A stretch of DNA of 64,000 nucleotides from Uliginosibacterium sp. (GTDB taxonomy: Bacteria; Pseudomonadota; Gammaproteobacteria; Burkholderiales; Rhodocyclaceae), in the NCBI GenBank assembly GCA_016718265.1, contig JADKDZ010000007.1:62001-126000 (forward strand). Direction: 5' to 3'. How positions within the stretch are numbered: position 1 is the first letter of the stretch; each line of letters opens with the position of its first letter. This document shows positions 19,128-28,680 of this stretch, piece by piece. The position numbers and the translations under genes are program-made. The notes under the pieces were generated by a model. The model was not told where the DNA came from, did not search any database, and was given only the letters and a program-made list of their open reading frames with translations.

Positions 19128-20242
19128 TGGCGGTCGATGACCACGCTTTGATGGCACGCGCCCTGGCGCTGGCCGAAAACGGGCTCTACACCACGACCCC
19201 CAATCCACGCGTCGGCTGTGTCATCACTGATCGGCACGGAACGATTCTGGGCGAAGGCTGGACCCAGCCAGCCGGTCAGAACCATGCAGAAATCCAGGCT
19301 CTACAGGATGCCCGCCGCAAAGGCCACGATCTGCGTGGCGCTACCGCTTACGTCACGCTGGAACCCTGCTCGCACTTCGGGCGGACGCCGCCGTGCTGCA
19401 ATGCGCTGATTGACGCCGGCATCGCCCGCGTGGTCGCTGCCGTGGAAGACCCCAACCCGCTCGTCGCCGGCAAGGGTCTGGAGAAGCTAAAGGCCGCCGG
19501 CATCGAAGTCTCGACTGGCGTCGGCGCTGACGCCGCGCGCGAGATCAACGCCGGCTTTTTCTCGCGCATTCTGCGCGGCCGCCCCTTCGTGCGCATGAAG
19601 ATCGCCGCCTCGCTTGACGGCAAGACTGCGCTGGCCAATGGCGAGAGCAAATGGATTACCGGCGACGCCGCCCGAGCAGATGGCCACCACTGGCGGGCGC
19701 GATCCTGCGCGGTGCTGACCGGGATCGGCACCGTGCTGGCCGACGACCCCGCGCTGAATGTGCGTGCCGTCGTCACGCCACGCCAGCCGCGCCGAATCAT
19801 CGTCGACAGCCACTTGCGCACCCCGCCGACGGCGAAAATCCTCATCGGCGGCAATACGCTGATTGCGTATTCACACGGCAATACAGACAAGCAATCCGCC
19901 CTGACGGAAGCGGGAGCCGCGCTCCGCGCCTCGGGTGGTGCAGACGGACGCATTGAGCTGGCTGGCCTGCTCGCCGCACTGGGGGCGGAGGGCTGCAATG
20001 AACTCCTGGTGGAAGCCGGCGCCACGCTCAATGCGGCCTTCATCCAAGCCGGGCTGGTGGATGAATACCTGATCTACCTCGCGCCACGCTTCTTGGGCGA
20101 TCCTGCCCGCGGCCTCGCCCGCTTGCCGGACTACCACTCGATGGCCGAACCACCGACACTGTGCTTCACCGCCTGCACGCCGGTCGGCGAAGACCTGCGC
20201 ATCCTCGCGCGCCCCGCCTCAAACAGGCCTGCGTCAGACTGA
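19127..20242 (+). CDS. ribD: Bifunctional riboflavin deaminase/reductase RibD
   Basis: 371 aa. Carries out the second and third steps of riboflavin synthesis. The N-terminal cytidine-deaminase-like domain has TTPNPRVGCVI, HAEIQAL (zinc His plus catalytic Glu, about residue 52) and PCSHFGRTPPCCNALI (two zinc Cys, about 80-89). The C-terminal reductase domain begins near FVRMKIAASLDGKTALANGESKWITG. It overlaps nrdR by one base and its end overlaps the convergent MoeB/ThiF gene by nine bases. Confidence 0.97.
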   Translation: MAVDDHALMARALALAENGLYTTTPNPRVGCVITDRHGTILGEGWTQPAGQNHAEIQALQDARRKGHDLRGATAYVTLEPCSHFGRTPPCCNALIDAGIARVVAAVEDPNPLVAGKGLEKLKAAGIEVSTGVGADAAREINAGFFSRILRGRPFVRMKIAASLDGKTALANGESKWITGDAARADGHHWRARSCAVLTGIGTVLADDPALNVRAVVTPRQPRRIIVDSHLRTPPTAKILIGGNTLIAYSHGNTDKQSALTEAGAALRASGGADGRIELAGLLAALGAEGCNELLVEAGATLNAAFIQAGLVDEYLIYLAPRFLGDPARGLARLPDYHSMAEPPTLCFTACTPVGEDLRILARPASNRPASD

Positions 20243-20995
20243 CGCGCCAAGCTTCCCGCACACCGCACAGTCCGGGTCACGGCTATAGCGCACGGTTCGC
20301 ATGCTCATGCCCAGTGCCTCGATCAAGAGCAAGCGGCCCACCAACGGTTCACCGCAGCCAGCGAGTATTTTCAGGGCTTCAGCTGCTTGCAGAGCCCCCA
20401 CAATGCCAGTCAGCGGCGCGAAAATTCCCGTGACCGCACAGCGCATTTCTGCGACATCCTCGCCTTCCGGAAACACACAGTGATAGCAGGCGTTGTCGAC
20501 GTCACGCAGGTCATACACGGAAACCTGTCCGTCAAAACGCACCGCGGCGCCCGACACCAAGGGCTTGCGATGCCGGAGACATGCCCGGTTGATCGCATGG
20601 CGTGTCGCAAAATTGTCGCAGCAGTCCAGCACCACCGTTGCTTGAGAAACCGCCTGCTCCAGCAGCTCTCCCTCCAGCCGGTGAGGGATCAGCTGGACCC
20701 GGGTCGTTGAGTTGATCCCCGCCAGAGTCTGTTGCCCCGACTCGACTTTAGACATGCCGGCGCGATCTTCACGATGCAGGATCTGGCGTTGAAGATTGCT
20801 CAGATCGACCGTATCACCATCCGCCAGAATAATGTTTCCAACCCCGGCAGACGCCAGATACAGCGCAGCCGGCGAGCCCAATCCACCGACGCCGATCACC
20901 AGCGCTGTACTGTCGATGATCGCCTGCTGGCCCGCCACGTCTATTTCAGGTAGCAGGATGTGGCGGGAGTAGCGAAGTAATTGTTCGTCATTCAT
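20234..20995 (-). CDS. moeB: MoeB/ThiF/HesA family adenylyltransferase
   Basis: 253 aa E1-like enzyme that adenylates the C-terminal glycine of a small sulfur carrier (MoaD for molybdopterin or ThiS for thiazole). It has the ATP-binding motif GVGGLGSPAALYLASAGVG, a DxDxVDLSNLQRQILH segment, DCCDNFATRHAIN, and two zinc pairs CYHC and CAVC. No rhodanese domain is attached. Betaproteobacterial genomes usually annotate this protein as MoeB/ThiF, and the sequence alone does not decide the carrier. There is no thi or moa gene beside it. Confidence 0.88.
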   Translation of the reverse strand: MNDEQLLRYSRHILLPEIDVAGQQAIIDSTALVIGVGGLGSPAALYLASAGVGNIILADGDTVDLSNLQRQILHREDRAGMSKVESGQQTLAGINSTTRVQLIPHRLEGELLEQAVSQATVVLDCCDNFATRHAINRACLRHRKPLVSGAAVRFDGQVSVYDLRDVDNACYHCVFPEGEDVAEMRCAVTGIFAPLTGIVGALQAAEALKILAGCGEPLVGRLLLIEALGMSMRTVRYSRDPDCAVCGKLGASV

Positions 20996-21052
20996 TGCGG
21001 CAACGGGATTTGTTCAAGCACGTCAGTGTATCAATACAGCCCAGCCTGCATG

Positions 21053-21085
21053 AAAAAAGGCGCGGTCTCTTTCGAGCACCGCGCC
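21053..21085 (-). terminator. Rho-independent terminator of the AP2-domain gene
   Basis: Perfect 8-bp GC stem (GGCGCGGT 21059-21066 / ACCGCGCC 21078-21085) with an 11-nt loop. On the minus strand it is followed by TTTTTT. It lies 27 bp after the AP2-like gene stop and insulates the downstream MoeB/ThiF gene. Confidence 0.88.
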
Positions 21086-21112
21086 AGTTTGGCCCGTGAC
21101 GGTCCACTTCCG

Positions 21113-21631
21113 TCACAAGGCCTTGCTGCTGTCCACCTTTCGCGCCCTGCTTGGTTTGCGCCGGATCGCGCCCGGGTCAAACTCACCATCGAGTCCTTTC
21201 AAAGCGTCCTTGCGCGCCTTCAAGGCCATTTTGAATGCACCCTCTTCACCATATTTCTTGACCGAGAACTTTACCCGCTTGCGCCGACCGTCCGGCAGCG
21301 GCCACGAGGCCACCCAGAACCAGCGCTGCTTTTCATCCGGCAGATCGCGTGTTTCTGAAGCGCAATAGCGGCAGACACCCACCACACCGGAACGGTTATT
21401 CTTTTTGATGATATTGGAATACTCCCGCATCGAGAAAGGGGGATTCTTGGCGATCACTTCATCTCGATAGGCTTTGGCCGCAACGAAAGATTTCTGTTTG
21501 CCACCGTGCACGCCATCGCTGAAGTGCTTGCGATAAATCACGCCGCGCCGCTGAACCGTCACCAGCCAGCCATGGGTGCGACTCACTTCGTTGTCTACAC
21601 GACTAATTCCGTACACGCTGCCTCGGCTCAC
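21113..21631 (-). CDS. AP2/ERF-type DNA-binding domain protein
   Basis: About 172 aa, basic. The C-terminal half (IIKKNNRSGVVGVCRY ... RWFWVASWPLPDGRRKRVKFSVKKYGEEGAFKMALKARKDAL) has the pattern of a bacterial AP2 domain: a GVxGV strand, aromatic-rich second strand, KxFS strand and a final helix starting GEEGAF. A weaker first copy precedes it (GISRVDNEVSRTHGWLVTVQRRGVIYRKHFSDG ... KSFVAAKAYRDEVI). Such domains bind DNA and in bacteria occur alone or in homing endonucleases; no nuclease motif is visible here. The frame opens at a GTG at 21655. GTG at 21631 is better placed after GGAGGT, so I used it. The Lys/Arg-rich tail fits DNA binding. Target unknown. Confidence 0.7.
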   Translation of the reverse strand: MSRGSVYGISRVDNEVSRTHGWLVTVQRRGVIYRKHFSDGVHGGKQKSFVAAKAYRDEVIAKNPPFSMREYSNIIKKNNRSGVVGVCRYCASETRDLPDEKQRWFWVASWPLPDGRRKRVKFSVKKYGEEGAFKMALKARKDALKGLDGEFDPGAIRRKPSRARKVDSSKAL

Positions 21632-21894
21632 TTCATACCTCCATCTGTCGGTCACTACGGCGGCAATAGCAGTCTTTTCGGCGCGAGTTTGGTAAAACTT
21701 TAGGGCAGTGCGACAAGATCAGCGCGCACCGCCAGAGCAATTTCGCCCACGTCTTCGCAAACCCAGCCTTCGCGCGGCTTGCGCTGCCTCTCAAGGCAGT
21801 GTCCCCCCATCAGGCATTCAAGCATTGCGCGCCGCCTGTCGGTATTGGATGTACAAGCCGGCCCAGCTGTCCATTCGAGCCGAAGGAGAAACGC

Positions 21895-22905
21895 ATGCGA
21901 ATCACTGAATCGAACCTGCAAACGCAAAGCGCGGCCTATGCCTACACGCGCCAGAGCCAGCACACGACGCTCGATGTTTCCATTGGATCAGGCGGCACCA
22001 CCCAAGCCTCAAGCGCTACACCCTCCGCGCTGGTCGAGTTGTCCAGCGAGTCTCTCGCCGCGCAAGAGGGGGCTGAGCATGCAGACAGTTTTGACCCCAA
22101 GCTAAGCCTGCTGATTTCCCTGATCGAGCGCCTGACTGGCCGCAAAGTTCAGCTATTTGACGCCGCGTCGATGGGTGATGAGCCCTCGCGGGCCGAGGCA
22201 GCGCCCGCCCAAGCGCCATCGTCGGCGCCCAGCGCACAGGGCCTGGAGTGGTCGATACATTTCGAGTCCCGCCGCGTCCGTGAGGAGGCGGAAGCCGTCG
22301 GCTATCAGGCCAAGGGCTCCGTCACAACCGCAGATGGCCGGAAAATCGATTTTGAACTCGGCCTGACGATGCAGCGCTATCAACGCACGGAAACCAGCCT
22401 GTCATTTGACGCAGGCAACGCACCGAAGCAAAAAGACCCGCTGGTGCTGAACCTGGCGAGCGACCAGGTCCGCTTGAGCGGCGAAAGCGTACGCTTCGAC
22501 CTCGACCTGGACGGGCAGCAGGACAGGCTGGCGAAGCTGGCGGTCGGCAGCGGCTATCTGGTGCTGGATCGCAACCGGAACGGCAAAATTGATGACGGCA
22601 AGGAACTCTTCGGCCCGGCAAGCGGTGACGGTTTCAGCGAGTTGAGTGCGCTTGACTCCGACCGTAACGGCTGGATCGACGAAGGCGACACGGCCTACGG
22701 GCAACTGGCGGTATGGCGACCGGAAGAAGGAAGCATCTCGCTCGCGGAGGCCGGTGTCGGCGCCATTGCGCTTGATCGTCGCGCCACGCCTTACACCTTG
22801 AAGGTCGGCGATACTGAAGGAGGAAGCATCCGCACCACCGGGATATTCCTGACCGAAGCCGGCGAGGCAAAAACCATCCAGCAGATAGACCTCGTGGCCG
22901 GCTAG
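21895..22905 (+). CDS. EF-hand-like calcium-binding protein of unknown function
   Basis: 336 aa, no signal peptide. ATG at 21895 is preceded by AAGGAG at seven bases. The C-terminal half has two EF-hand-type loops, DRNRNGKIDDGKELF and DSDRNGWIDEGDTAY, with D-x-[DN]-x-[DN]-G-x-[IV]-D spacing. The N-terminal half is rich in Ser/Ala/Gln and poorly structured. Similar proteins are common in beta- and gammaproteobacteria and are thought to be extracellular or envelope calcium-binding proteins, but the role is unknown. It is convergent with the kinase gene, 18 bp apart. Confidence 0.7.
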   Translation: MRITESNLQTQSAAYAYTRQSQHTTLDVSIGSGGTTQASSATPSALVELSSESLAAQEGAEHADSFDPKLSLLISLIERLTGRKVQLFDAASMGDEPSRAEAAPAQAPSSAPSAQGLEWSIHFESRRVREEAEAVGYQAKGSVTTADGRKIDFELGLTMQRYQRTETSLSFDAGNAPKQKDPLVLNLASDQVRLSGESVRFDLDLDGQQDRLAKLAVGSGYLVLDRNRNGKIDDGKELFGPASGDGFSELSALDSDRNGWIDEGDTAYGQLAVWRPEEGSISLAEAGVGAIALDRRATPYTLKVGDTEGGSIRTTGIFLTEAGEAKTIQQIDLVAG

Positions 22906-22923
22906 CGATGCCGCCGACCGGCC

Positions 22924-24288
22924 TCAGTCGTCAACCAGACGGAGCTCGACGCCCGACAGGGTCTGGTTGATCGCCTTGATCGCGGGCTTGCCGTGCTCGG
23001 CAGCCTGCAACTCGGCCATGGCAAGCCGCCTGACCAGTGTGGTGACCAGGCGGGAGCGGAAATGCTCGACGCATTCTTCGGAAGCAAGGGCAAGCGCCGA
23101 GGGCGTGATTTCGATGTAGCGCACCATCGTCTTGCTAATCACCGAAACGCTTTGCAAATGCTCCACGCTATCCATATAGGCGGATTCGCCGAAACTGTCG
23201 CCTGGCAGGATGGTTCCCACCACTTTCCCCTTCACCGAAAGCTCCAGCTCGCCATCGATCAGCACGCCGAAACGCTGGTCAGTGCTGCCCTCGCGAATCA
23301 GCTGCGTCATCTCGTCAGCCAGCTTCCAGGCGGAAACCCGGACCACTTCCCAGATTTCGACATCTTCAAACTCGGTAAAGAAGTGCAGCCGCCGGATCTG
23401 ACTGAAGCGCGCATTATCGGAAACCGGATCTTTCTCGTCGAAGATCTTGAACTGGATGCCTGACAACTCCTTCGCAAACTCGGCACCGTTCTTGTAGCGG
23501 GAGTACAGATCCTTTTCCATGGCCTTGCGGATCACCCCGTCGACCGCTTCGGGCACATTCGGATTCAGCTGGCTTGCCGCCGGCGTATCGGTGTTGATGA
23601 TCTTGTAGACCAACTGTGCGGGATTCTTGGCGCGGAAGGGCAAGCGCCCCGTCAGCATGTGGAAGAACACGACGCCCAGCGAATACAGATCGGTCTTCTG
23701 GTTCAGCGGGTAATTCTTGATCTGCTCGGGCGACATGTAGGCGGGTGAGCCCACACCCATGATGAAGGTCGAGTCCTGATCACTCTTCTTCCTGACGTTC
23801 ATGGCCAGGCCAAAATCGGTAATCTTGACGTTGTCGTTCTCGTCAACAAGGATGTTGGCCGGCTTGATGTCGCGGTGCACAATCCCCTGCCGGTAGGCGT
23901 AGTCAAGCGCCATGCAGCACTTGAAGATAATGCTGGTCGTGCGGTGCACGGGCAGCATCTTCTCAAACGTGCAGTAGTCCTCCAGCGAGCCACCCGGAAA
24001 ATACTCCATGACGATGTAGGCCTCGTCCGGCTCGATGATCACTTCGTAGATCTTGATGATGTTCGGATGATCCAGCTTCTGCGCAGCAGCTTCTTCGGCG
24101 CGCAGGAGCTTGAGCAGGCGCCGGTTCCACTTGGCCTCGTCCTTGGCGCGATCCTTGAAACTGATGTACTTAAGCGCCACCGGCTGCGGGTAAAAGGGAT
24201 TCTCTGCAAGATAGACCGTCGCAGTCGCGCCACGCCCTACCTCGCGGATGATCTTGTACTTCCCGACGCGTTCTGGCTGACCGGACAT
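22924..24288 (-). CDS. Serine/threonine protein kinase with C-terminal cyclic nucleotide-binding domain
   Basis: 454 aa. The N-terminal Hanks-type kinase has a glycine loop GRGATATVY, a VALKYI lysine, catalytic loop VHRDIKPANILVD, DFG (TDFGLAM), activation segment to SPAYMSPEQ, and DLYSLGVVFFHML. A second domain follows (about 315-430) with the cNMP-binding look: GVLIDGELELSVKGKVVGTILPGDSFGESAYM. The conserved GE is present, but the Arg expected shortly after it (phosphate contact) is not obvious, so the ligand may differ or be absent. No transmembrane segment, so the protein is cytosolic. The domain order suggests a kinase whose activity is gated by a small molecule, in the manner of a PKA/PKG fused into one chain. 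Its neighbours give no direct clue to its substrate. Confidence 0.9.
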   Translation of the reverse strand: MSGQPERVGKYKIIREVGRGATATVYLAENPFYPQPVALKYISFKDRAKDEAKWNRRLLKLLRAEEAAAQKLDHPNIIKIYEVIIEPDEAYIVMEYFPGGSLEDYCTFEKMLPVHRTTSIIFKCCMALDYAYRQGIVHRDIKPANILVDENDNVKITDFGLAMNVRKKSDQDSTFIMGVGSPAYMSPEQIKNYPLNQKTDLYSLGVVFFHMLTGRLPFRAKNPAQLVYKIINTDTPAASQLNPNVPEAVDGVIRKAMEKDLYSRYKNGAEFAKELSGIQFKIFDEKDPVSDNARFSQIRRLHFFTEFEDVEIWEVVRVSAWKLADEMTQLIREGSTDQRFGVLIDGELELSVKGKVVGTILPGDSFGESAYMDSVEHLQSVSVISKTMVRYIEITPSALALASEECVEHFRSRLVTTLVRRLAMAELQAAEHGKPAIKAINQTLSGVELRLVDD

Positions 24289-24456
24289 TCCACTGCTTCC
24301 TGCCGACAGGCTCGATTCCTGAGATTTCCGTCAGATCATAGCGCATAAGACCGGGGACACCGCAAGGACATGCCTCAAAAGTAGTAAGACCCCGAATCAA
24401 CAGCGCGACACACAGAGTATCGGCAGCGGCGAAACAGGCTTGAGACAGACAGGCGC

Positions 24457-25578
24457 TTAAGGCGACTTCTCTCGGGACACGCGATAACTGCGCACCAGGC
24501 GAAGGAAGTGCGACTCGGGCTTGTTGTCATAACGCACCTGCCCGACGTTGAAATCAACGGTGTGCGCGCCACCGAGATAGGCTGCCCGGCTGCTGGAGCT
24601 CCAGTACCAGTCAGGCTCCGTATAAGGGAAGAGTGCTTCATCAATGGCAGGGCGCAGGCGGGACTGATCGACGATGGCGTACAGCTCCTTCAGGTTTGGC
24701 AGACGCCAGTCACGGTGGCCCTTGTAGGCCCTAGCGTTCGCATGCGCGACGGCAGAAAAAGCGGCCGGCCAGTCGAGATGGAGCGAGCGCCCGAATCGGC
24801 AGCCTGCGCCGTGACGACCATGGATACAGGCGTCCCACTCCAGTCCGTTCTCGTGATCGACAACGGTACCGTAACGGCTTGCCCGCAGCGCAGGCGCGGC
24901 GTTGGAGCCGCTGACGAGGCGCAGCAGCATGCGATTCGATGCGGGCAGGGCAAAGCTCTTTGCGCTTTGATCCATCGACCGACCCTGGTAGCCAAAAACC
25001 CTCACCAGAACTGACGATCCGGGCAGGCGATCGGCCGAACGAAACCAGCCGCGCCGGGCATCAATGAAGAAACTCGTGTCGATTCCGGCAACAGCGTTCC
25101 CGAGATCCGACACCGACAACAGGTCTGGCAGCGAGGGCAGGCGCCAGTCGCTCACCCCGCATGGCCCTGAGCCCTGTGCCGCTCGCACGGCTTCGGCGGC
25201 CTCTTCCTCATCCATGTCTGCACTGTCTGGGCTTGCCAGTAACCACAACAAGCCGGTGACCTGATCTCGCACACAACGGTGCGCCTCGGTGGGTTTGCCC
25301 TGATCATCCAGAGGCACAGGCGCGCCACGGAAGTCGAGCGCGACAAAATCAAACCCGGCCTCACCGCCGCCATGGCGATGCAAGGCGTCCCGGTTGCGCG
25401 CGGCATCTCGCCCATAGACGCCGTCCTGACCTGCCAGCGTCACCATCGGATCATCGCAGGCCAGCATCCGCCCGTCGTTGCCATAGCACCGCGCTTGCCC
25501 CGTATCGTTCAAGGCCGCAGCGCACAGGCAGGGCAGAAAGCTCAGCGCGAGGAGGCCGCTACGCCAGGATTTTTCCAT
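24457..25578 (-). CDS. DUF1566 (Lcl-like) domain secreted protein
   Basis: 373 aa with signal peptide ([24 protein letters not shown]). Two DUF1566 copies are visible: [15 protein letters not shown] ... [14 protein letters not shown] and [10 protein letters not shown] ... [18 protein letters not shown], the second ending in WYWSSSS and [12 protein letters not shown]1566/Lcl domains occur in secreted or surface proteins, some of them collagen-like-fibre ends, but their role is unsettled. Its start codon lies inside the lolD 3' end (20-bp overlap), so it is translated from the lolCD transcript. Confidence 0.8.
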   Translation of the reverse strand: MEKSWRSGLLALSFLPCLCAAALNDTGQARCYGNDGRMLACDDPMVTLAGQDGVYGRDAARNRDALHRHGGGEAGFDFVALDFRGAPVPLDDQGKPTEAHRCVRDQVTGLLWLLASPDSADMDEEEAAEAVRAAQGSGPCGVSDWRLPSLPDLLSVSDLGNAVAGIDTSFFIDARRGWFRSADRLPGSSVLVRVFGYQGRSMDQSAKSFALPASNRMLLRLVSGSNAAPALRASRYGTVVDHENGLEWDACIHGRHGAGCRFGRSLHLDWPAAFSAVAHANARAYKGHRDWRLPNLKELYAIVDQSRLRPAIDEALFPYTEPDWYWSSSSRAAYLGGAHTVDFNVGQVRYDNKPESHFLRLVRSYRVSREKSP

Positions 25579-26257
25579 CTTGCAAGTTCAACACGCGGCC
25601 GGCGCGCCGCGCGAGGTCCGGATCGTGGGTCACGATGATCAGGGCAGTGCCGAGGCGGGCATTCAGCGCAAGCATCAACTCGAACACTGTCGACGCCGTT
25701 TCGCGATCCAGATTGCCCGTCGGCTCATCCGCCAGCAGCACCCGGGGCTCTGTCACCAGCGCACGTGCAATCGCTGCACGCTGCCGCTCGCCCCCGGAAA
25801 GTTCTGCAGGCGTGTGCTGTATCCGGTGCCCAAGACCGACAGCTTCCAGCATTTTCTGCGCCCGTTCATGCGCCTGGGCGGCCGGCATCCGCCGGATCAC
25901 CAAGGGCATGGCCACATTTTCGAGCGCCGTGAATTCCGGCAGCAAATGATGAAACTGGTACACGAAGCCCATCGATTCATTGCGCATCCTGCCACGCTCA
26001 GCTTCGCTCACACGGGTCATCGCCCGCCCAAGCAGATGCACCTCGCCTTCGCTCGGCGTATCCAGGCCACCCAGCAGATGCAGCAGGGTGCTCTTGCCAG
26101 AACCCGACGCACCAATTACTGCGAGGGTTTCACCCCGCAAGACGCGCAGATCGATCCCTTTCAGCACCGGTACCGCACCCGCCCCCCCACCATAGGTTTT
26201 GACCAGTCCCTGACAGGCCAGCACTTCTTCAGCCGAGACCATGCTTTGCTCACTCAT
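25559..26257 (-). CDS. lolD: Lipoprotein-releasing ABC transporter ATP-binding protein LolD
   Basis: 232 aa ATPase energising release of outer-membrane lipoproteins from the inner membrane to LolA. Walker [25 protein letters not shown] signature, Walker [13 protein letters not shown], and the MacB/LolD-type [18 protein letters not shown] stretch. Start ATG at 26257 overlaps the lolC end by 8 bp. Confidence 0.96.
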   Translation of the reverse strand: MSEQSMVSAEEVLACQGLVKTYGGGAGAVPVLKGIDLRVLRGETLAVIGASGSGKSTLLHLLGGLDTPSEGEVHLLGRAMTRVSEAERGRMRNESMGFVYQFHHLLPEFTALENVAMPLVIRRMPAAQAHERAQKMLEAVGLGHRIQHTPAELSGGERQRAAIARALVTEPRVLLADEPTGNLDRETASTVFELMLALNARLGTALIIVTHDPDLARRAGRVLNLQDGKILA

Positions 26258-27503
26258 AACGCAGCGCCTCCGCAGGATTGATGCGCGACGCGCGCCAGCT
26301 CGGATACAGGGTTGCCACCAGGGTCAGCACGAAGGCGATGCCGACGACACCCACCACATCCCCCCATAGCAACTGCGAGGGCAAGTCCGAGATGTAGTAC
26401 ACGTCCTTGGCAAGAAACTGGACGCCCAGCGTCTGCTCGATCCAGGGCACCAGGGTGCTCACATTCAAGGCGAGCAGAACGCCGCCCGTGACGCCGACTC
26501 CCAGCCCGATCAGCCCCATCAAGGCACCTTGAATCACGAAGATGGTCATGACCGAACCGGGACTGGCGCCGAGGGTACGCAGAATGGCGATGTCAGCACG
26601 TTTGTCCTGCACCGCCATCACCAGGGCGGAGACAATATTGAACGCGGCCACGGCTACGATGAGCGAGAGGATGATGAACATCACCGTTTTCTCCATCTGC
26701 ACGGCGCGGAAGAAGTTCGCGTGGCTCTGCGTCCAGTCCGTCACCCAGGTTTCGGGCGGCAGCTCGTGGCTCAGTGAGGCCACCAGCTGACGGGCGAGAA
26801 ACATGTCGGTGAGCTGCAAACGCACGCCGCTCACGCTGTCGCCCATCTGGTAGAGCGTTTGCGCATCTTTCAGATGGATCAGCGCCAGACCGGAGTCAAA
26901 CTCGAACATCCCGGCCTCAAAGATTCCAACCACGCGGAACTGCTTGAGCCGAGGCAACACGGCCGCGGGTGTCACCAGACCCTGTGGCGCAATCAGCGTC
27001 ACCTTGTCACCTGTGCGCACACCCAGCGCCCGTGCCAGCTCCACCCCCAGAATCACACCGAATTCGCCCGCCTTCAGATCGGTGAGCTTGCCGGATCGCA
27101 TGTGCTTGGCGAATTCCGCCACCTTGTCTTCCAGCGCCGGCTCGATACCCCGCACCACGCTGCCGCGCACGGTCTGGTCCATCGACAGCATCGCCTGCTG
27201 CTGCACGAAGGGCGCGGTGGCCACCACCTCTTTGTGGCCCTTGGCTATCGCCTCATAGCGCTCCCAGTTCCGCAAGTCACCGTCAAAGGCGCCGATCTGG
27301 GCATGCGAGGCCACGCCGAGAATGCGCGTGCGCAACTCTTGCTGGAAGCCGTTCATGACCGAGAGCACCACGATCAGCGCGGCAACGCCCAGCGCGATCC
27401 CGGCCATCGAGACGAAGGAAATGAAGGAGATGAAGCCGCCGCCCGAGACGTTTCGGCGCTTTGCCCGCACGTAGCGCAGGCCGACAAGGAGTTCGAATTT
27501 CAT
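26250..27503 (-). CDS. lolC: Lipoprotein-releasing ABC transporter permease LolC/LolE
   Basis: 417 aa inner-membrane subunit. One N-terminal helix, a large periplasmic MacB-like domain (about 45-270, including the Pro-x-rich [18 protein letters not shown] hook region) and three C-terminal helices (FtsX type) are visible. [17 protein letters not shown] is the usual LolC/E opening. Only one permease gene is present, as in organisms that use a LolF-like homodimer instead of LolC plus LolE. The two cannot be told apart by eye. Confidence 0.94.
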   Translation of the reverse strand: MKFELLVGLRYVRAKRRNVSGGGFISFISFVSMAGIALGVAALIVVLSVMNGFQQELRTRILGVASHAQIGAFDGDLRNWERYEAIAKGHKEVVATAPFVQQQAMLSMDQTVRGSVVRGIEPALEDKVAEFAKHMRSGKLTDLKAGEFGVILGVELARALGVRTGDKVTLIAPQGLVTPAAVLPRLKQFRVVGIFEAGMFEFDSGLALIHLKDAQTLYQMGDSVSGVRLQLTDMFLARQLVASLSHELPPETWVTDWTQSHANFFRAVQMEKTVMFIILSLIVAVAAFNIVSALVMAVQDKRADIAILRTLGASPGSVMTIFVIQGALMGLIGLGVGVTGGVLLALNVSTLVPWIEQTLGVQFLAKDVYYISDLPSQLLWGDVVGVVGIAFVLTLVATLYPSWRASRINPAEALRYE

Positions 27504-27594
27504 AGCCGCGCAATGCTACACTGCCCCGGCGCTCAGCGCACCCGAAGCCTAACGCTTTCATGCCAGAAGGCTTAAGAACCGAAATCCAGACGCC

Positions 27595-28680
27595 GTGAGT
27601 TTTCACCCCTCCATGGGCGCAAATGCCCAGCGCAAACTGCAAGCCCGCAATCGGGTGAGCTGCATCCTCCCTGGCCTAGTCTGGCCGGGCAGCGTCGGCA
27701 CCAGTCTGCAGAATCTGGTTTTACCTGGCCTCGCCGCCCTGCTCGGGCGCGCACGCGTTGAAAATCTGCCCGCAGAGCCTTATGCAGCCTGGCTCTCCAG
27801 GCAGTTTGGCGCAGAGAGTCTGCCCTGGGGCGCATTGCGTTGGGCGGGTGAAGACCTGCCGGGCGAAGCAAACGCCTACACGCTGTGCGCCGATCCGGTC
27901 TCGCTCGCCTTTGCCCGCGATGCGCTGATCCTCAAAGGCCCGCGCGAACTGGCCTTGCAGCCAGATGAAATCGCCGCCCTGATCAGCACCCTGAATACCG
28001 AGTTCGCCGATGTCGGCCACTTTCACGCCGCCAGCCCCGAGCGCTGGTATCTGCTGCCGGCTCAAGCTGCCGGCGTGCGTTTCCAGCCGCTGGCGGACGT
28101 GCTGGGCCGCCCGGTCGCATTGTTCCAGCCCGAAGGCAATGACGCCGCCCGCTGGGCACGGCTCGCCAACGAGATCCAGATCGTTCTCCACAACCACCCG
28201 GTGAATCGCGCCCGTGAAGCGCGCGGCCAGCCGCTGGTCAATGCCCTGTGGTTATGGGGCGAAGCCGGCCTAGCCGCCGCGTTGTGCGCGCCCGCCGACA
28301 CCCTGATTGGCGACGACCCGATGCTTCGCGGCCTCGCCAAAACCTGCCAGACACCCTGGCTCAGTGGAGCCGCCGCAGGCAAAGGCGTGGGCGGCCACAG
28401 CTGGTGGCTGGATACGGACTTGCAGCAAGCCGCACTGGCCGGCGACTTCATGGCCTGGCTGGCCGCCCTGCAGCGCCTCGACGCCGAACTGCTTCAGCCG
28501 CTCTGGCAAGCCTGGCGCAGCGGCCAGCTCGCCGAACTCCAGCTGATCGCCCCCTCCGACAAAACCCTGCTCCAAGCCCTGCTTGGTAAGCCGCATCGGC
28601 TGGCCTTCTGGCGCAAGCCTTTGCCAGCAGCCAAGCTGGGCGCGGTTCTCGGCACCCCCTTCTCTGAAACCCAGTCATGA
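27595..28680 (+). CDS. RpfE-like conserved protein upstream of recJ
   Basis: 361 aa soluble protein. It resembles the uncharacterised RpfE/COG4255 group, originally named from the Xanthomonas rpf cluster, where it also neighbours recJ. Features: SCILPGLVWP opening, LTLCADPVSL-type segment (YTLCADPVSLAF), NEIQIVLHNHPVNRAREARGQPLVNALWLWGEAG, IGDDPMLRGLA. Those segments recall phosphoglycerate-mutase-like proteins, but no metal-binding set is evident. The GTG at 27595 or the ATG at 27613 could start it, neither with a good ribosome-binding site. Its TGA overlaps the recJ ATG (ATGA), so it is coupled to recJ. Function unknown. Confidence 0.75.
   Translation: MSFHPSMGANAQRKLQARNRVSCILPGLVWPGSVGTSLQNLVLPGLAALLGRARVENLPAEPYAAWLSRQFGAESLPWGALRWAGEDLPGEANAYTLCADPVSLAFARDALILKGPRELALQPDEIAALISTLNTEFADVGHFHAASPERWYLLPAQAAGVRFQPLADVLGRPVALFQPEGNDAARWARLANEIQIVLHNHPVNRAREARGQPLVNALWLWGEAGLAAALCAPADTLIGDDPMLRGLAKTCQTPWLSGAAAGKGVGGHSWWLDTDLQQAALAGDFMAWLAALQRLDAELLQPLWQAWRSGQLAELQLIAPSDKTLLQALLGKPHRLAFWRKPLPAAKLGAVLGTPFSETQS

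Noticed and set aside
21776..21800. CTGCCT/AGGCAG mini-hairpins (also about 58076-58090) as a repeat family
   Set aside because: Only six-base arms and no shared flanks; chance similarity.
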